Of a DNA stretch of 64,000 nucleotides, positions 43,487 to 52,461 are shown piece by piece. Made by a program: the position numbers and the translations under genes. Source of the DNA: Bradyrhizobium manausense (GTDB lineage Bacteria; Pseudomonadota; Alphaproteobacteria; Rhizobiales; Xanthobacteraceae); assembly GCF_018130615.1 (NCBI RefSeq), contig NZ_JAFCKB010000011.1:164565-228564 (forward strand), in the 5' to 3' direction. The notes beneath the pieces are model-generated. The model was not told where the DNA came from and searched no databases. It was given only the letters and a program-made list of their open reading frames with translations. Position 1 is the stretch's first letter. Each line of letters opens with the position of its first letter.

Positions 43487-44251
43487 TCACATAGAGAGCG
43501 CGGCCTTGCATTTCGACGCGAACGCGAGGAGATATGCACCCAACTCGGCCGCGAGTGCGTCGGATGGCTCTACATCCTGCAGGCTCATGTTGAGCGCATA
43601 GACTGGTAGTCCATCGACTACCAGCGGCGCGGCGACGGCGAGAACGCCTCGTTGCCAGGAGACCGAGCAATATCCTTGGCGTTCGACCGTGGCGATCGAC
43701 GCGGAAACTTCGTCCAGTAGGGCGCGTGTCGCTGCCGCCGTGCGGCGCTTGAACTGCGTGATCAGCGCAGTCCTTTCCGGCTTCCCTAGCCCCGCGAGAT
43801 AAGCCCGGCCGAGCGAAGTCAATTCCATTGGAATTTGCTGGCCGGCGACGATGTTGCGGAGCGTTGCGCGAGGGCTGTAGCGAACAGATTCGAGGTAGAC
43901 CATCATCGTCCGGTCGGCGGTCGCCAGACCGACATTCAGCTTCCGCTTGAACGATTCCGCACGCATCAATGGGCCGATCGTGTTCAGCACAGGCGAGCCG
44001 CTTCGCATGGCGTGGCCGAGGCCGATGACGGAGGCGGCGAGGCGGTAGCCCTTCGTGTCGGGAGCTTCGTCGAGCATTCCCGTGTTAACGAGCGTTCGGG
44101 TCAGACGGCTGACGGTCGAGCGCGCCAGTCCAGTCCGCTCGGCGATCTCGCTGTTGCCAAGCGTATCGATGCCGGGACGAAACGCGCGCAGGATTTCGAT
44201 GCCCCGCTCCAGCGAGCGATTGCCGTCGACCCCCCCGGCGTAGATTTTCAT
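43487..44251 (-). CDS. IclR-family transcriptional regulator
   Basis: 254 residues. The N-terminal winged helix is NRSLERGIEILRAFRPGIDTLGNSEIAERTGLARSTVSRLTRTLVNTGMLDEAPDTKGYRLA. The C-terminal IclR ligand domain includes IPMELTSLGRAYLAG and VERQGYCSVSWQRGVLAVAAPLV. IclR proteins sense aromatic or organic acids and act as repressor or activator. A 15-bp palindrome lies 20 nt before its start, and a second copy flanks the far end of the cluster, so it likely controls the whole block. Divergent from the enoyl-CoA hydratase gene. Confidence 0.92.
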   Translation of the reverse strand: MKIYAGGVDGNRSLERGIEILRAFRPGIDTLGNSEIAERTGLARSTVSRLTRTLVNTGMLDEAPDTKGYRLAASVIGLGHAMRSGSPVLNTIGPLMRAESFKRKLNVGLATADRTMMVYLESVRYSPRATLRNIVAGQQIPMELTSLGRAYLAGLGKPERTALITQFKRRTAAATRALLDEVSASIATVERQGYCSVSWQRGVLAVAAPLVVDGLPVYALNMSLQDVEPSDALAAELGAYLLAFASKCKAALSM

Positions 44252-44566
44252 TTCCGTTACCGATCCGGCAGTTCCACTTAGTGGAATTTAGGGGATGTGT
44301 AGTGCCGGCGCAATCCTTTATAGGAGCGGTAAGAATGAGAATGAAGCGAGCGCGACGCTCGGCCGGGGAGAGACGACGTGCCGCCCAACGGACTGAACGA
44401 GCGCTTGCCGCTGCGCTAAAAAGCGGCAAGCGGCTGTTGAGCACAATCCTTTTTCAAATGCCAATACGTCCGACCGGGCCAGCTTTCGTTTGGCCGGACG
44501 CCGAAGGCTTGCCTTTCCGATCCCAGGATCGGCTGTTCCGCAAATCTTTTAGCAAAGGACCACCAC
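44252..44566. other. Divergent regulatory gap between iclR and enoyl-CoA hydratase genes
   Basis: 315 nt with the IclR-type palindrome at its left end. The rest shows no gene. AAAGGA ahead of ATG 44567 is the ribosome site of the hydratase gene. Confidence 0.5.
44272..44286. promoter_or_regulatory. IclR-type operator 1 (TTCCACTTAGTGGAA)
   Basis: Arms TTCCACT and AGTGGAA are exact reverse complements around one T. It lies in the 315-nt divergent gap, close to the iclR start, fitting autoregulation. The second copy at 52537-52551 differs in two bases. Confidence 0.65.
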
Positions 44567-45358
44567 ATGACCTACCAGCTAATCGAATTTTCCGTAGACG
44601 CCGGCATTGCCACTGTCGCCTTTAATCGTCCGGATCGCCGTAACGCCATGAGCGATGAGATGCGCGCGGAATTCCTGACCGCTCTCGAAACGGTCGCGTG
44701 CGAAAAGGCGATCAAGGCGTTGGTCCTGACCGGTCGCGGCAGCGCCTTTTGTGCGGGCGGCGATATCAGCGGCATGAAGCGCCGGCTTGAGGCGCCGCAG
44801 GGCGAGGTCGCATTCAACGGCTGGGCGCGTCAGCAGGGTGTGCATCGCGTGCAATCTTTGCTGCTCGGGCTGCCGAAGCCGACCATCGCTGCGGTGAACG
44901 GCGCGGCCGCCGGCCTCGGCGCGGATACTGCGCTGGCCTGCGACTTCGTCATCGGGTCCGAGCGCGCTAAGTTTACCTGGTCCTACATCAAGCGCGGCCT
45001 GATCCCGGATGGCGGCGGACTTTATTTCCTGCCGCGCCGCACCGGTCTCTCGAAGGCGAAAGAACTAATCTTCTCCGGGCGAATGATAGAGGCAGACGAA
45101 GCACTTTCCTTTGGGATCATGGACCGCAAGGTCGCTGGCGTCGATCTCGTCTCCGCGGCGCAGGCTTGGGCTGCCGAACTCTCGCAAGGCTCTTCCACCG
45201 CACTGGCGCTCGGCAAAAAGATCATCAACGAGACCTTCGAACATTCGGCGCATCAAATTTTCGAACTCGGCAGCCAGGCGCAGGCCATCTGCTACACGAG
45301 CTCCGAACATCGCGAGTCTGTCGCCACGTTCCTCGCCCAGTCCGTGTCGAAGGAATGA
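44567..45358 (+). CDS. Enoyl-CoA hydratase/isomerase
   Basis: 263 residues of the crotonase fold. Oxyanion-hole blocks are VLTGRGSAFCAGGDISGM and KPTIAAVNGAAAGLGADTALACDFVIGSERAKF; then WSYIKRGLIPDGGGLYFLPRRTG. It hydrates an enoyl-CoA to a 3-hydroxyacyl-CoA, or isomerises it. The position of the second usual catalytic Glu reads Asp (PDGGG), seen in several isomerase-like members. First gene of the plus-strand operon under the IclR site. Confidence 0.9.
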   Translation: MTYQLIEFSVDAGIATVAFNRPDRRNAMSDEMRAEFLTALETVACEKAIKALVLTGRGSAFCAGGDISGMKRRLEAPQGEVAFNGWARQQGVHRVQSLLLGLPKPTIAAVNGAAAGLGADTALACDFVIGSERAKFTWSYIKRGLIPDGGGLYFLPRRTGLSKAKELIFSGRMIEADEALSFGIMDRKVAGVDLVSAAQAWAAELSQGSSTALALGKKIINETFEHSAHQIFELGSQAQAICYTSSEHRESVATFLAQSVSKE

Positions 45359-45416
45359 TTGAGGACCGCGCCCGCGCAGTGTGGCGTACGACAAAAATCC
45401 ATTCGGGAGGTAACAC

Positions 45417-46904
45417 ATGTCCTCGGTAGCGCATGCCCCACCGACGAGATCGGGAAGCGTCAGAAATTATCTGCTTGTGCTGTTGGGCCTTGCCATGATG
45501 GCGGCCATCGCTTTAGCGCCGGCCCCAGTGGGGCTCTCACTGGTCGGCCAACGTGTTCTCGCAGTTATGGCCTTCATCGTGTTCATGTGGATCACCGAGG
45601 CAATCCCGTACGGCGTGAGCGCCATTGCGCTGATCTTTCTCCTGATCGTTTCGCTCGGGTTTTCTCCTACAAGCGGAGTCACCGGCGAGGTCCTTGGAAC
45701 CGGTAAGGCGATCCCGCTTGCGCTCAGCGGGTTTTCTAACAGCGGGTGGCTCTTCGTGGCCGCCGGCCTCGCCATGGCGGCAGCGATCACGAGCACGAGC
45801 CTCGAAAAGCGCGTGGCCTATCTGATCCTCAAGCTGGTCGGAACGAAGACCCCGGCGATCATGGCCGGCATCATCGTCACCGCCTTCGCGCTAACGTTCA
45901 TTATTCCGTCTGTCATCGCACGCGCGGCGACGCTCGTTCCGATCGTCATCGGCCTGATCGAAGCCTTCGGAGTGAAACGCGACAGCCATATTGGGAAAGC
46001 GATGCTTCTGCTCGCGGGGATTCTGCCATCGGTGACAGGCGTCGGCGTTCTGACCGGAGCCGCGCCTAATCCGGTCATCGTCAACTTTCTCAGCGGCGCC
46101 GGTCAGATGCGGGTCACCTATGTAGACTGGCTTGTCTATCTGTTGCCCTACACGATCGTCTTCTCAATCGGGCTGTACTTCCTCGTCACCCGTTTGTTCA
46201 AGTTCGAGTTTGCCGAACTTCCCGGGGGAGCGGACTACATCAATTCCAGGCTTGCGGAAATGGGGCCGATGACAGCGTCAGAGAAGAAGGCCTCGGTCAT
46301 CATGGCGATGACCATCATTCTTTGGGCGACCGACAAACTCCACCACGTCGAGGCTTCGGCCATCTCCGTCCTCTGCGTGCTGTTGCTCGTCATGCCCAAC
46401 ATTGGCGTCATCGCCTGCAACGACCTCTACAAGCGGGTCGACTGGAATTCGATCCTGCTGTTTGGCGCAGGCATTTCGATGGCGGAAATGTTCACGAAAA
46501 CCGGAGGCGCCGCATGGCTGTCGAAGGTCGCGTTCGTCGACTCCGGAATGGGCGCGCTGTCGGTCACGATGCTTGCCATCATGATCTTCGTCGTCGTGTT
46601 CTTCGTGCGATTCTGCTTCACGAGCATCACGTCGTGCCTGACCGCCATTACGCCGGCCATCCTTGGGTTCCTCGTCGCGCTTCACAACCCGGCGGTTCCG
46701 ATCGTAGGCATCGTGCTCGGTGTCTCGCTGATTGCGCAGTGCCAGGCGATCATTCCTGTCACCTCCGCGCCGGCGATGATTGCCTACGGCGCCGGAGGCT
46801 TCACGACGCGGGACATGATAAAGCTCGGAATTCCGCTCGCGATCCTCATGTACGTGCTTATCGTGCTCTGGATGTTTACCTATTGGCCGCTGGTCGGACT
46901 GTGA
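45417..46904 (+). CDS. SLC13/DASS-type anion transporter
   Basis: 495 residues with about 12 membrane segments. The SLC13 blocks are AFIVFMWITEAIPYGVSAIALIFLLI, GLAMAAAITSTSLEKRVAYLILKLVGTKTPAIMAGIIVTAFALTFIIPS, TGVGVLTGAAPNPVIVNFL and a later RFCFTSITSCLTAITPAILGF. The family imports di- and tricarboxylates or sulfate with Na+. With CoA transferase and beta-oxidation genes beside it, a dicarboxylate is the likely substrate. The stop is 2 nt before the next start codon. Confidence 0.9.
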   Translation: MSSVAHAPPTRSGSVRNYLLVLLGLAMMAAIALAPAPVGLSLVGQRVLAVMAFIVFMWITEAIPYGVSAIALIFLLIVSLGFSPTSGVTGEVLGTGKAIPLALSGFSNSGWLFVAAGLAMAAAITSTSLEKRVAYLILKLVGTKTPAIMAGIIVTAFALTFIIPSVIARAATLVPIVIGLIEAFGVKRDSHIGKAMLLLAGILPSVTGVGVLTGAAPNPVIVNFLSGAGQMRVTYVDWLVYLLPYTIVFSIGLYFLVTRLFKFEFAELPGGADYINSRLAEMGPMTASEKKASVIMAMTIILWATDKLHHVEASAISVLCVLLLVMPNIGVIACNDLYKRVDWNSILLFGAGISMAEMFTKTGGAAWLSKVAFVDSGMGALSVTMLAIMIFVVVFFVRFCFTSITSCLTAITPAILGFLVALHNPAVPIVGIVLGVSLIAQCQAIIPVTSAPAMIAYGAGGFTTRDMIKLGIPLAILMYVLIVLWMFTYWPLVGL

Positions 46905-46906
46905 AA

Positions 46907-47677
46907 ATGAGGAACGCACAGCTGATGTCACGCGAATTCGTCGCACACGTCCTCGCGCTTGCGCTTCTTGCGGGTGGAGGCGCTTCGCGCGCCTCCGCCG
47001 ACGAGATACGGCTCCTGGCCTCAAACGCCGTGCGCGAGCCTTACTTTGAGCTCATCCCGCAGTTCGAGAAGGCGAGCGGCCATCGGGTCAAAGCCGAATG
47101 GGGCGGCACGGTCGATATTGTGAGACGCGCCACGGCCGGCGAGGCTCTCGACGTTGTCGTCATTCCAGACGTCCGCGTGAATGAGTTGAGAAAGCTTGGA
47201 GCGGTGTCCGAGCGCGTGGATCTCGCGGCCTCGAAGATCGGAGTGGCTGGCCGGCCCGGCGCCTCTCGGCCTGACTTGGCGAATATCGACGGTCTGAAGC
47301 GCACTCTGCTCGCTGCAAACAGGCTCGTCATCTCCTCCGGCCCGAGCAGCAACCACATGCTCGCCCTGTTCGCGCGGATGGGTGTTGCAGACGACATCCG
47401 GCCGAAGCTGTTGCAGCTCGCGCCCGGTCTGTCAGTCGGCGAGGCGATCGCGGCAGGTATGGGCGACATTGGCTTCACGCAGGTCAGCGAACTTCTGACG
47501 ATAAAGGGGATCGACTATCTCGGCCCGCTTCCCGAAGACGTTCAGTCTGTGACGATCTTCTCTGCGGGATTTCTTTCCACGACCCGTTCGCCGCAAGCGG
47601 CGCACGAACTTGTCGCCTACCTGGCTGGAGCGAATGCCGCGCCAGTCCTGAGAGAACACGGGCTTGATCCTCGCTGA
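46907..47677 (+). CDS. ModA-like periplasmic substrate-binding protein
   Basis: 256 residues from ATG 46907; ATG 46925 with GAGGAA upstream is an equally good start. Signal peptide ends RASADE, then IRLLASNAVREPYFELIPQFEKASGHRVKAEWGGTVDIVRRATAGEALDVVVIPDVRVNELRKLGAV, the SBP_bac_11/ModA type fold. It is a paralogue of the protein at 51676-52461 (both have QFEK-TGH-like and GPLPEDLQ-like blocks). No modB or modC is nearby. In this operon it may sense or deliver an organic acid rather than molybdate. Confidence 0.82.
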   Translation: MRNAQLMSREFVAHVLALALLAGGGASRASADEIRLLASNAVREPYFELIPQFEKASGHRVKAEWGGTVDIVRRATAGEALDVVVIPDVRVNELRKLGAVSERVDLAASKIGVAGRPGASRPDLANIDGLKRTLLAANRLVISSGPSSNHMLALFARMGVADDIRPKLLQLAPGLSVGEAIAAGMGDIGFTQVSELLTIKGIDYLGPLPEDVQSVTIFSAGFLSTTRSPQAAHELVAYLAGANAAPVLREHGLDPR

Positions 47678-47720
47678 GCCGAAGATCTCGACCTTGGCTA
47701 ACTTTGAGGGGTTCTTCATC

Positions 47721-49049
47721 ATGAACGATAAAGATTTGGCAGACCGATCTGATGCGCTCGGCTATCTCGCCAGCGCGGAGCGCGAAGCCTCCGATCTGCC
47801 CGAGCTGGCGGATGTGGCGCCTCGAGATGTCCGACGCATTGGGGTGATCGGGGCCGGCACCATGGGCGCCGGAATCGCGGTTGCGTTTCTCGACGGCGGC
47901 TACGCAGTCACCGTGCTGGAAATGAACGAGGCTGCACTGTCGGCTGGCCGAGAGCGCATCGCGGGCCTGTATGGGCGCTACTTGCGTTCTGGCCGGATTG
48001 ATGAAGCGACGCGCGGCGAACGGCTGTCGCGATTGTCCACCACGACGGACCTCGTAAATCTCGCCTCGTGCGACCTCGTGATCGAGGCGGTGTTCGAAGA
48101 TATGGCCGTCAAGCTTGATCTACTAGGCCGTCTGACGACCGCGCTGCCGCTGGACAAAATCATAGCGACCAACACGTCCTATCTCGACATCGAGGCCATG
48201 GCGGACGCCGTTCCGAACCCGAGTCGATTCATCGGGCTGCATTTCTTTTCACCGGCAAATGTCATGAAGCTGTTGGAGATCGTTCGGGGTCGGCGCACAA
48301 GCGCAGAAGCGCTGGCGACCGCCTTTGCGATTGGCAGCAAGCTGAAGAAGATCGCGGTCGTGTCCGGCGTATGCGACGGCTTCATCGGCAATCGCATTCT
48401 GGCGAGATTCCGGGCGCAATGCGAATTCATGCTGGAGGAAGGGGCGCTGCCATGGCAGGTCGATGAGGCCATGCAATCCTTTGGCATGGCCATGGGCCCA
48501 TTCGCCGTTCAGGATCTTGCAGGTCTCGACATCGCGTGGGCCCGCCGCAAGAGACTCGCAGCTTCCGGTCAACTCGCGGGCCGGGATGTTCCGCTCGTTG
48601 ACCGCCTCTGTGAGGCAGGGCGGTTAGGCCAGAAGGCGAGCCTGGGCTGGTACAGTTACAAGAACGGCAGGCGCGAGATCGATCCAGAGATCGAGCGGAT
48701 CGTGCGTGAGCACGCGGTCAGCACTGGACGGCCTCAACGATCCTTCTATTCCAGCGACATCCAGGACCGGATTGTGACCGCCATGATCAACGAGGGAGCC
48801 AAAATCTTGGCCGAAGGCATCGCGGCACGGCCGTCCGACATCGATCTCGTGCTGGTCAACGGTTACGGCTTCCCCGCATCGCGCGGCGGACCCATGCACT
48901 ATGCCGATTCCATCGGCCTCTCGCGCGTGCGCGCGATAGCGCAAGAAAGTGCGTCTCGCGACGGGCTCGGTTTCGAGGTCGCGCCGCTTCTTATCCAGCT
49001 GGAAACGGAGAGGCGCAGCTTCTCCAGCCTCAACACCGAAACCCATTAA
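47721..49049 (+). CDS. 3-hydroxyacyl-CoA dehydrogenase
   Basis: 442 residues from ATG 47721 with GAGGGG upstream. NAD motif VIGAGTMGAGIAVAFLDGGYAVTV. Catalytic region NTSYLDIEAMADAVPNPSRFIGLHFFSPANVMKLLEIVRG holds the Ser, His and nearby Glu, and DGFIGNRI the Asn. Two C-terminal 3HCDH domains follow (FGMAMGPFAVQDLAGLDIAW and AMINEGAKILAEGIAARPSDIDLVLVNGYGFPASRGGPM). It lacks the fused hydratase domain of FadB. It oxidises 3-hydroxyacyl-CoA to 3-ketoacyl-CoA, the step after the hydratase of this operon. Confidence 0.93.
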   Translation: MNDKDLADRSDALGYLASAEREASDLPELADVAPRDVRRIGVIGAGTMGAGIAVAFLDGGYAVTVLEMNEAALSAGRERIAGLYGRYLRSGRIDEATRGERLSRLSTTTDLVNLASCDLVIEAVFEDMAVKLDLLGRLTTALPLDKIIATNTSYLDIEAMADAVPNPSRFIGLHFFSPANVMKLLEIVRGRRTSAEALATAFAIGSKLKKIAVVSGVCDGFIGNRILARFRAQCEFMLEEGALPWQVDEAMQSFGMAMGPFAVQDLAGLDIAWARRKRLAASGQLAGRDVPLVDRLCEAGRLGQKASLGWYSYKNGRREIDPEIERIVREHAVSTGRPQRSFYSSDIQDRIVTAMINEGAKILAEGIAARPSDIDLVLVNGYGFPASRGGPMHYADSIGLSRVRAIAQESASRDGLGFEVAPLLIQLETERRSFSSLNTETH

Positions 49050-49069
49050 CTCGCGCGAGGATGAACACC

Positions 49070-50272
49070 ATGAGCAAGGCCTACATTGTCGACGGCATTC
49101 GCACACCCATTGGCCGCTACGGCGGCGCGCTCGCATCTCTGCGGCCGGACGACATGGGCTCCCATGTCATTCGTGCGTTGGTCGCGCGCCACCCCGACCT
49201 GCCTGCGGCCTCAATCGATGAAGTGATCTTCGGTTGCGCCAACCAGGCGGGCGAGGATAATCGAAACGTTGCCAGGATGGCAGCGCTGCTTGCGGGGCTA
49301 CCGGTGGACGTGCCCGGCACCACCATCAACCGTTTGTGCGGCTCCGGCCTCGACGCCGTCGGTACGGCCGCGAGAGCCATCAAGGCCGGCGAAACCGATC
49401 TTGTGCTCGCCGGCGGCGTGGAGAGCATGACGCGAGCGCCTCTCGTCATGGGCAAGGCGGAAGGCGCGTTCCAACGGTCGGCCGAGTTGCAGGACACGAC
49501 GATCGGTTGGCGTTTCGTCAATCCGCTGATGAAGGCCCAATACGGCGTCGATTCCATGCCGGAAACGGCCGAGAACGTCGCACAGGAGTTTCAGGTCAGC
49601 CGCGAGGACCAAGACCGGTTCGCTCTGCTCTCGCAATCCCGCGCGGCCGCGGCTCAGAAGAACGGGCGGCTCGCACGCGAGATTACCCCGATATCTGTTC
49701 CGCAGCGCAAGGGTCCCGCAGTGATAGTCGAGAAGGACGAGCATCCGCGCGAGACGACACTGGAGAAGCTCGCGGCCCTGCCGACCCCGTTCCGCAAGGG
49801 CGGCTCAGTGACCGCCGGCAACGCGTCAGGCGTGAACGACGGCGCCGCCGTGTTGTTGCTTGCCTCGGAGTCGGCCCTCACGCGCTACGGGCTAGTCCCG
49901 CTGGCCGAAGTCGAAGGACTTGCAACAGCTGGCGTGCCGCCCCGCATCATGGGCATCGGGCCAGCACCTGCGACGCAAAAGCTCGCTGGGCGTCTCGGCA
50001 TCAAGCCGTCAGATTTCGATCTGATCGAGCTTAACGAGGCGTTCGCCGCGCAGGGGCTCGCGTCGCTTCGGCTGCTTGGCCTTCCGGATTCAGCCGAGCA
50101 CATCAACCCGAACGGGGGCGCTATCGCTCTTGGACATCCGCTGGGAATGTCGGGCGCGCGTCTGGCGCTGAGCGCGGCGCTGGACCTCAGGGATCGGGGT
50201 GGCGAACGCGCCTGCGCGACGATGTGCATCGGAGTTGGGCAAGGGATCGCGCTCTCCCTGCGGCGTCCTTGA
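49070..50272 (+). CDS. 3-oxoadipyl-CoA-type thiolase (acetyl-CoA acyltransferase)
   Basis: 400 residues from ATG 49070, with GAGG 8 nt upstream; ATG 49061 sits on that site. The nucleophile Cys is in INRLCGSGLDAVGTAARAIKAGE, the His in GGAIALGHPLGMSGAR and the second Cys in CATMCIGVGQG. The segment DTTIGWRFVNPLMKAQYGVDSMPETAENVA is characteristic of PcaF/PaaJ thiolases, which split 3-oxoadipyl-CoA to succinyl-CoA and acetyl-CoA. This points to a C6 dicarboxylate as pathway intermediate. Confidence 0.93.
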   Translation: MSKAYIVDGIRTPIGRYGGALASLRPDDMGSHVIRALVARHPDLPAASIDEVIFGCANQAGEDNRNVARMAALLAGLPVDVPGTTINRLCGSGLDAVGTAARAIKAGETDLVLAGGVESMTRAPLVMGKAEGAFQRSAELQDTTIGWRFVNPLMKAQYGVDSMPETAENVAQEFQVSREDQDRFALLSQSRAAAAQKNGRLAREITPISVPQRKGPAVIVEKDEHPRETTLEKLAALPTPFRKGGSVTAGNASGVNDGAAVLLLASESALTRYGLVPLAEVEGLATAGVPPRIMGIGPAPATQKLAGRLGIKPSDFDLIELNEAFAAQGLASLRLLGLPDSAEHINPNGGAIALGHPLGMSGARLALSAALDLRDRGGERACATMCIGVGQGIALSLRRP

Positions 50273-50335
50273 GCTTGAATGCGACCATTTTCAGCGCGGC
50301 CGAACTGAGGCCGCCACATTTGAAGGAAAAATCGG

Positions 50336-51502
50336 ATGAGTGAGATGGCAGACAACAATTTCTCGGGACTGAACGTTCTCGAGTTCGCGCAAGGCGTGGC
50401 GGGACCGTATTGCGGCATGCTGCTGGCGCAGCACGGCGCCACGGTCACTAAGATCGAGCCCGTCAAGGGGGGAGACTGGAGCCGTCAGCTTGGCCGATCC
50501 TATGGGGACTTCTCGGCCAACTCGGTCGTTGTGAATCGAGGCAAACGGAGCGTCGCTCTCGACCTGAAAGCGCCAGATGCAGAGGATATCGTTAGGCGTC
50601 TTGCGGCCGAGGCCGACGTCATCATCGAGAACTATCGTCCGGGCGTAATCGATCGGCTCGGTTTCGGCTATGAAGCCGTCAAGGCATATAACGAGAAGGT
50701 CATTTACGCGTCTCTTACAGGCTTTGGCAGTGTCGGTCCGAACAAGGCGTTGCCCGCGACCGACACGGTCATGCAAGGCTACTGCGGCCTGATGTCTATC
50801 AATCGCGGCTCCGACGGCGTGCCTCGTCGGCTCGACATGCTTGCGGTTGATACTGTGGCTGGCCTGTACCTATTTCAGTCCATTGCTGGCGCGCTCTACA
50901 AGCAATTGCGGTACGGGGTCGGCAGTCGGATCGAAACGAATCTCTTGCACTGCGCCCTAGCGTTCCAGCATGCGAAGATCGTGGAGTTCGCGCTGTCTGG
51001 CTCAACGAGCGAAGCGGCCGGTTCTCCGGTCGGTACATTTCGGACGGCCGATGGCTTCCTTAGCCTCAACGCTCGACGCGATCCGGATTTTCGACGCCTT
51101 TGCGAGGCGCTCGGAAACACGTGGTTCTCGGATGAACGGTTCGCGTCGCCGGCAGCTCGGCTGGAGCACAATGCCGAACTGTCAGATCTGCTCGCATCGA
51201 TCATCCAGAAGAAGTCGACGGCCGAATGGACTGCAGCGCTCAGCGAGGCGGACGTCCTCCATGCCCCTGTCAAAACGTACCAGGACTTGTTGAAGGACGA
51301 GCAGGTCAATGCCCTGGGCGTGATCGGATGGGACGAACTCGATGGCTTGGGCAGGCATCCTGTCGTCAGCGTTCCCGGTCTCGCAACATCTGGCGAGCGG
51401 GGCGCTCCGCGGATCGGCGAACACAACGAAGCAGTGTTGTCAGATTTGGGGTACCCCCGCTCAAAGATTGACGACCTCAGGGAAAGCGGCGCGATCGCTT
51501 GA
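50336..51502 (+). CDS. Class III (CaiB/BaiF) CoA transferase
   Basis: 388 residues; GAAGG precedes ATG 50336. FSGLNVLEFAQGVAGPYCGMLLAQHGATVTKIEPVKGGDWSRQL is the typical start. ADVIIENYRPGVIDRLGFGYEAVKAYNEKVIYASLTGFG and RLDMLAVDTVAGLYLFQSIAGALYKQ, with the probable catalytic Asp, follow. It activates an acid by moving CoA from another thioester, probably the first step of this pathway. Last gene of the plus-strand operon. Confidence 0.92.
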   Translation: MSEMADNNFSGLNVLEFAQGVAGPYCGMLLAQHGATVTKIEPVKGGDWSRQLGRSYGDFSANSVVVNRGKRSVALDLKAPDAEDIVRRLAAEADVIIENYRPGVIDRLGFGYEAVKAYNEKVIYASLTGFGSVGPNKALPATDTVMQGYCGLMSINRGSDGVPRRLDMLAVDTVAGLYLFQSIAGALYKQLRYGVGSRIETNLLHCALAFQHAKIVEFALSGSTSEAAGSPVGTFRTADGFLSLNARRDPDFRRLCEALGNTWFSDERFASPAARLEHNAELSDLLASIIQKKSTAEWTAALSEADVLHAPVKTYQDLLKDEQVNALGVIGWDELDGLGRHPVVSVPGLATSGERGAPRIGEHNEAVLSDLGYPRSKIDDLRESGAIA

Positions 51503-51629
51503 TAGCGCCTTCAACGCGACGTTAGAAAGGTCGCCGTCGAGAGATTGTGTGTGGACCGATGCGCGCGCTTACTCTCCTTGGGAGTGTGCAGTTGGTCGGC
51601 CAGGTCCTCCTAAGCTAGACTGGAATGAA

Positions 51630-51659
51630 AAGCGCTTCGACCTTTCGGTCGAGGCGCTT
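51630..51659 (-). terminator. Intrinsic terminator after the second ModA-like gene
   Basis: A 13-bp near-perfect stem (AAGCGCYTCGACC type arms) with TTTC/GAAA loop. Read leftward it is followed by TTTT, 16 nt after the stop at 51676. It may also slow the rightward operon that ends at 51502. Confidence 0.7.
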
Positions 51660-51675
51660 CCAGCTGGAACGTGCG

Positions 51676-52461
51676 CTACTTGGCTGCCGGCAGGTCGACG
51701 CCGCTATTCTTGATCGCGGTTGTGGCGAACGGCGTCGACAGAAAATCGTAAAATTGCCGGGCAGCGCTAATGCTGGTCGCCTTTGGCGACACGGCTGCCG
51801 ACACCACGCTCGCCTTCTGAAGGTCTTCCGGCAGTGGTCCGACGATGGTGATGCCCTTTTCCAGCCGGAGTTCGCTGATCTGCTGGAGACCCAGTTCAAC
51901 CTCGCCTTCCACAAGGGATTCGCCCACGAACTTGCGGCCCAGGATGACTTTGGCCTTGGGCTTCACCTGCTCCTCGATGCCGAGCTTCTTGAGCAGCACA
52001 TTCGCGACGTAGGAGCCGCTCGCGCCTTCGGAATATCCGACGGACTTGGCGTCAAGCAATGCTTTCTTCAGCGCTTGCGCATTGGAAATGTCGGGCAGGG
52101 AATGGCCGGCCTTCACAGCGACACCAATCCGCGAAACCGCGATATCCTTGCGCTCGACCGGCTTTAAATAGCCGCCTGCGATCAGTTCATCCATTCCCTG
52201 GTCGACCATGATCAGCACGTCGATCTGCTCGCCATTTTTGACACGCACCTGCGCGGCCTCCGGCGAATTGCCGGACGACGGCCCCCAGGACATGGTGACC
52301 TTGTGGCCTGTCGATTTTTCGAACTGGGCGGCGATCTGCGGGAATGAACCTTTGAGGATGCCGGTGGTGAGCACTTTCACCTCGTCAGCATGAGCGCTCG
52401 ACATTGCTGCCGCCACGGCGCAAACGGAAATCCCAATACCCCTCAGATGATTCAATAACAT
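51676..52461 (-). CDS. ModA-like periplasmic substrate-binding protein
   Basis: 261 residues from ATG 52461, with GGGAGG upstream. Signal peptide MLLNHLRGIGISVCAVAAAMSSAHADE. Mature part VKVLTTGILKGSFPQIAAQFEKSTGHKVTMSWGPSSGNSPEAAQVRVKNGEQIDVLIMVD is SBP_bac_11/ModA-like, and GPLPEDLQKASVVSAAV is shared with the protein at 46907-47677. It stands alone, facing the catabolic operon tail to tail, behind its own IclR-type palindrome. No ABC partner is near. Possibly an uptake or sensing aid for the pathway substrate. Confidence 0.85.
   Translation of the reverse strand: MLLNHLRGIGISVCAVAAAMSSAHADEVKVLTTGILKGSFPQIAAQFEKSTGHKVTMSWGPSSGNSPEAAQVRVKNGEQIDVLIMVDQGMDELIAGGYLKPVERKDIAVSRIGVAVKAGHSLPDISNAQALKKALLDAKSVGYSEGASGSYVANVLLKKLGIEEQVKPKAKVILGRKFVGESLVEGEVELGLQQISELRLEKGITIVGPLPEDLQKASVVSAAVSPKATSISAARQFYDFLSTPFATTAIKNSGVDLPAAK

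Noticed and set aside
46907-47677. True molybdate importer component
   Set aside because: No modB or modC nearby and the gene sits in a carbon-acid operon; only the fold is ModA-like.
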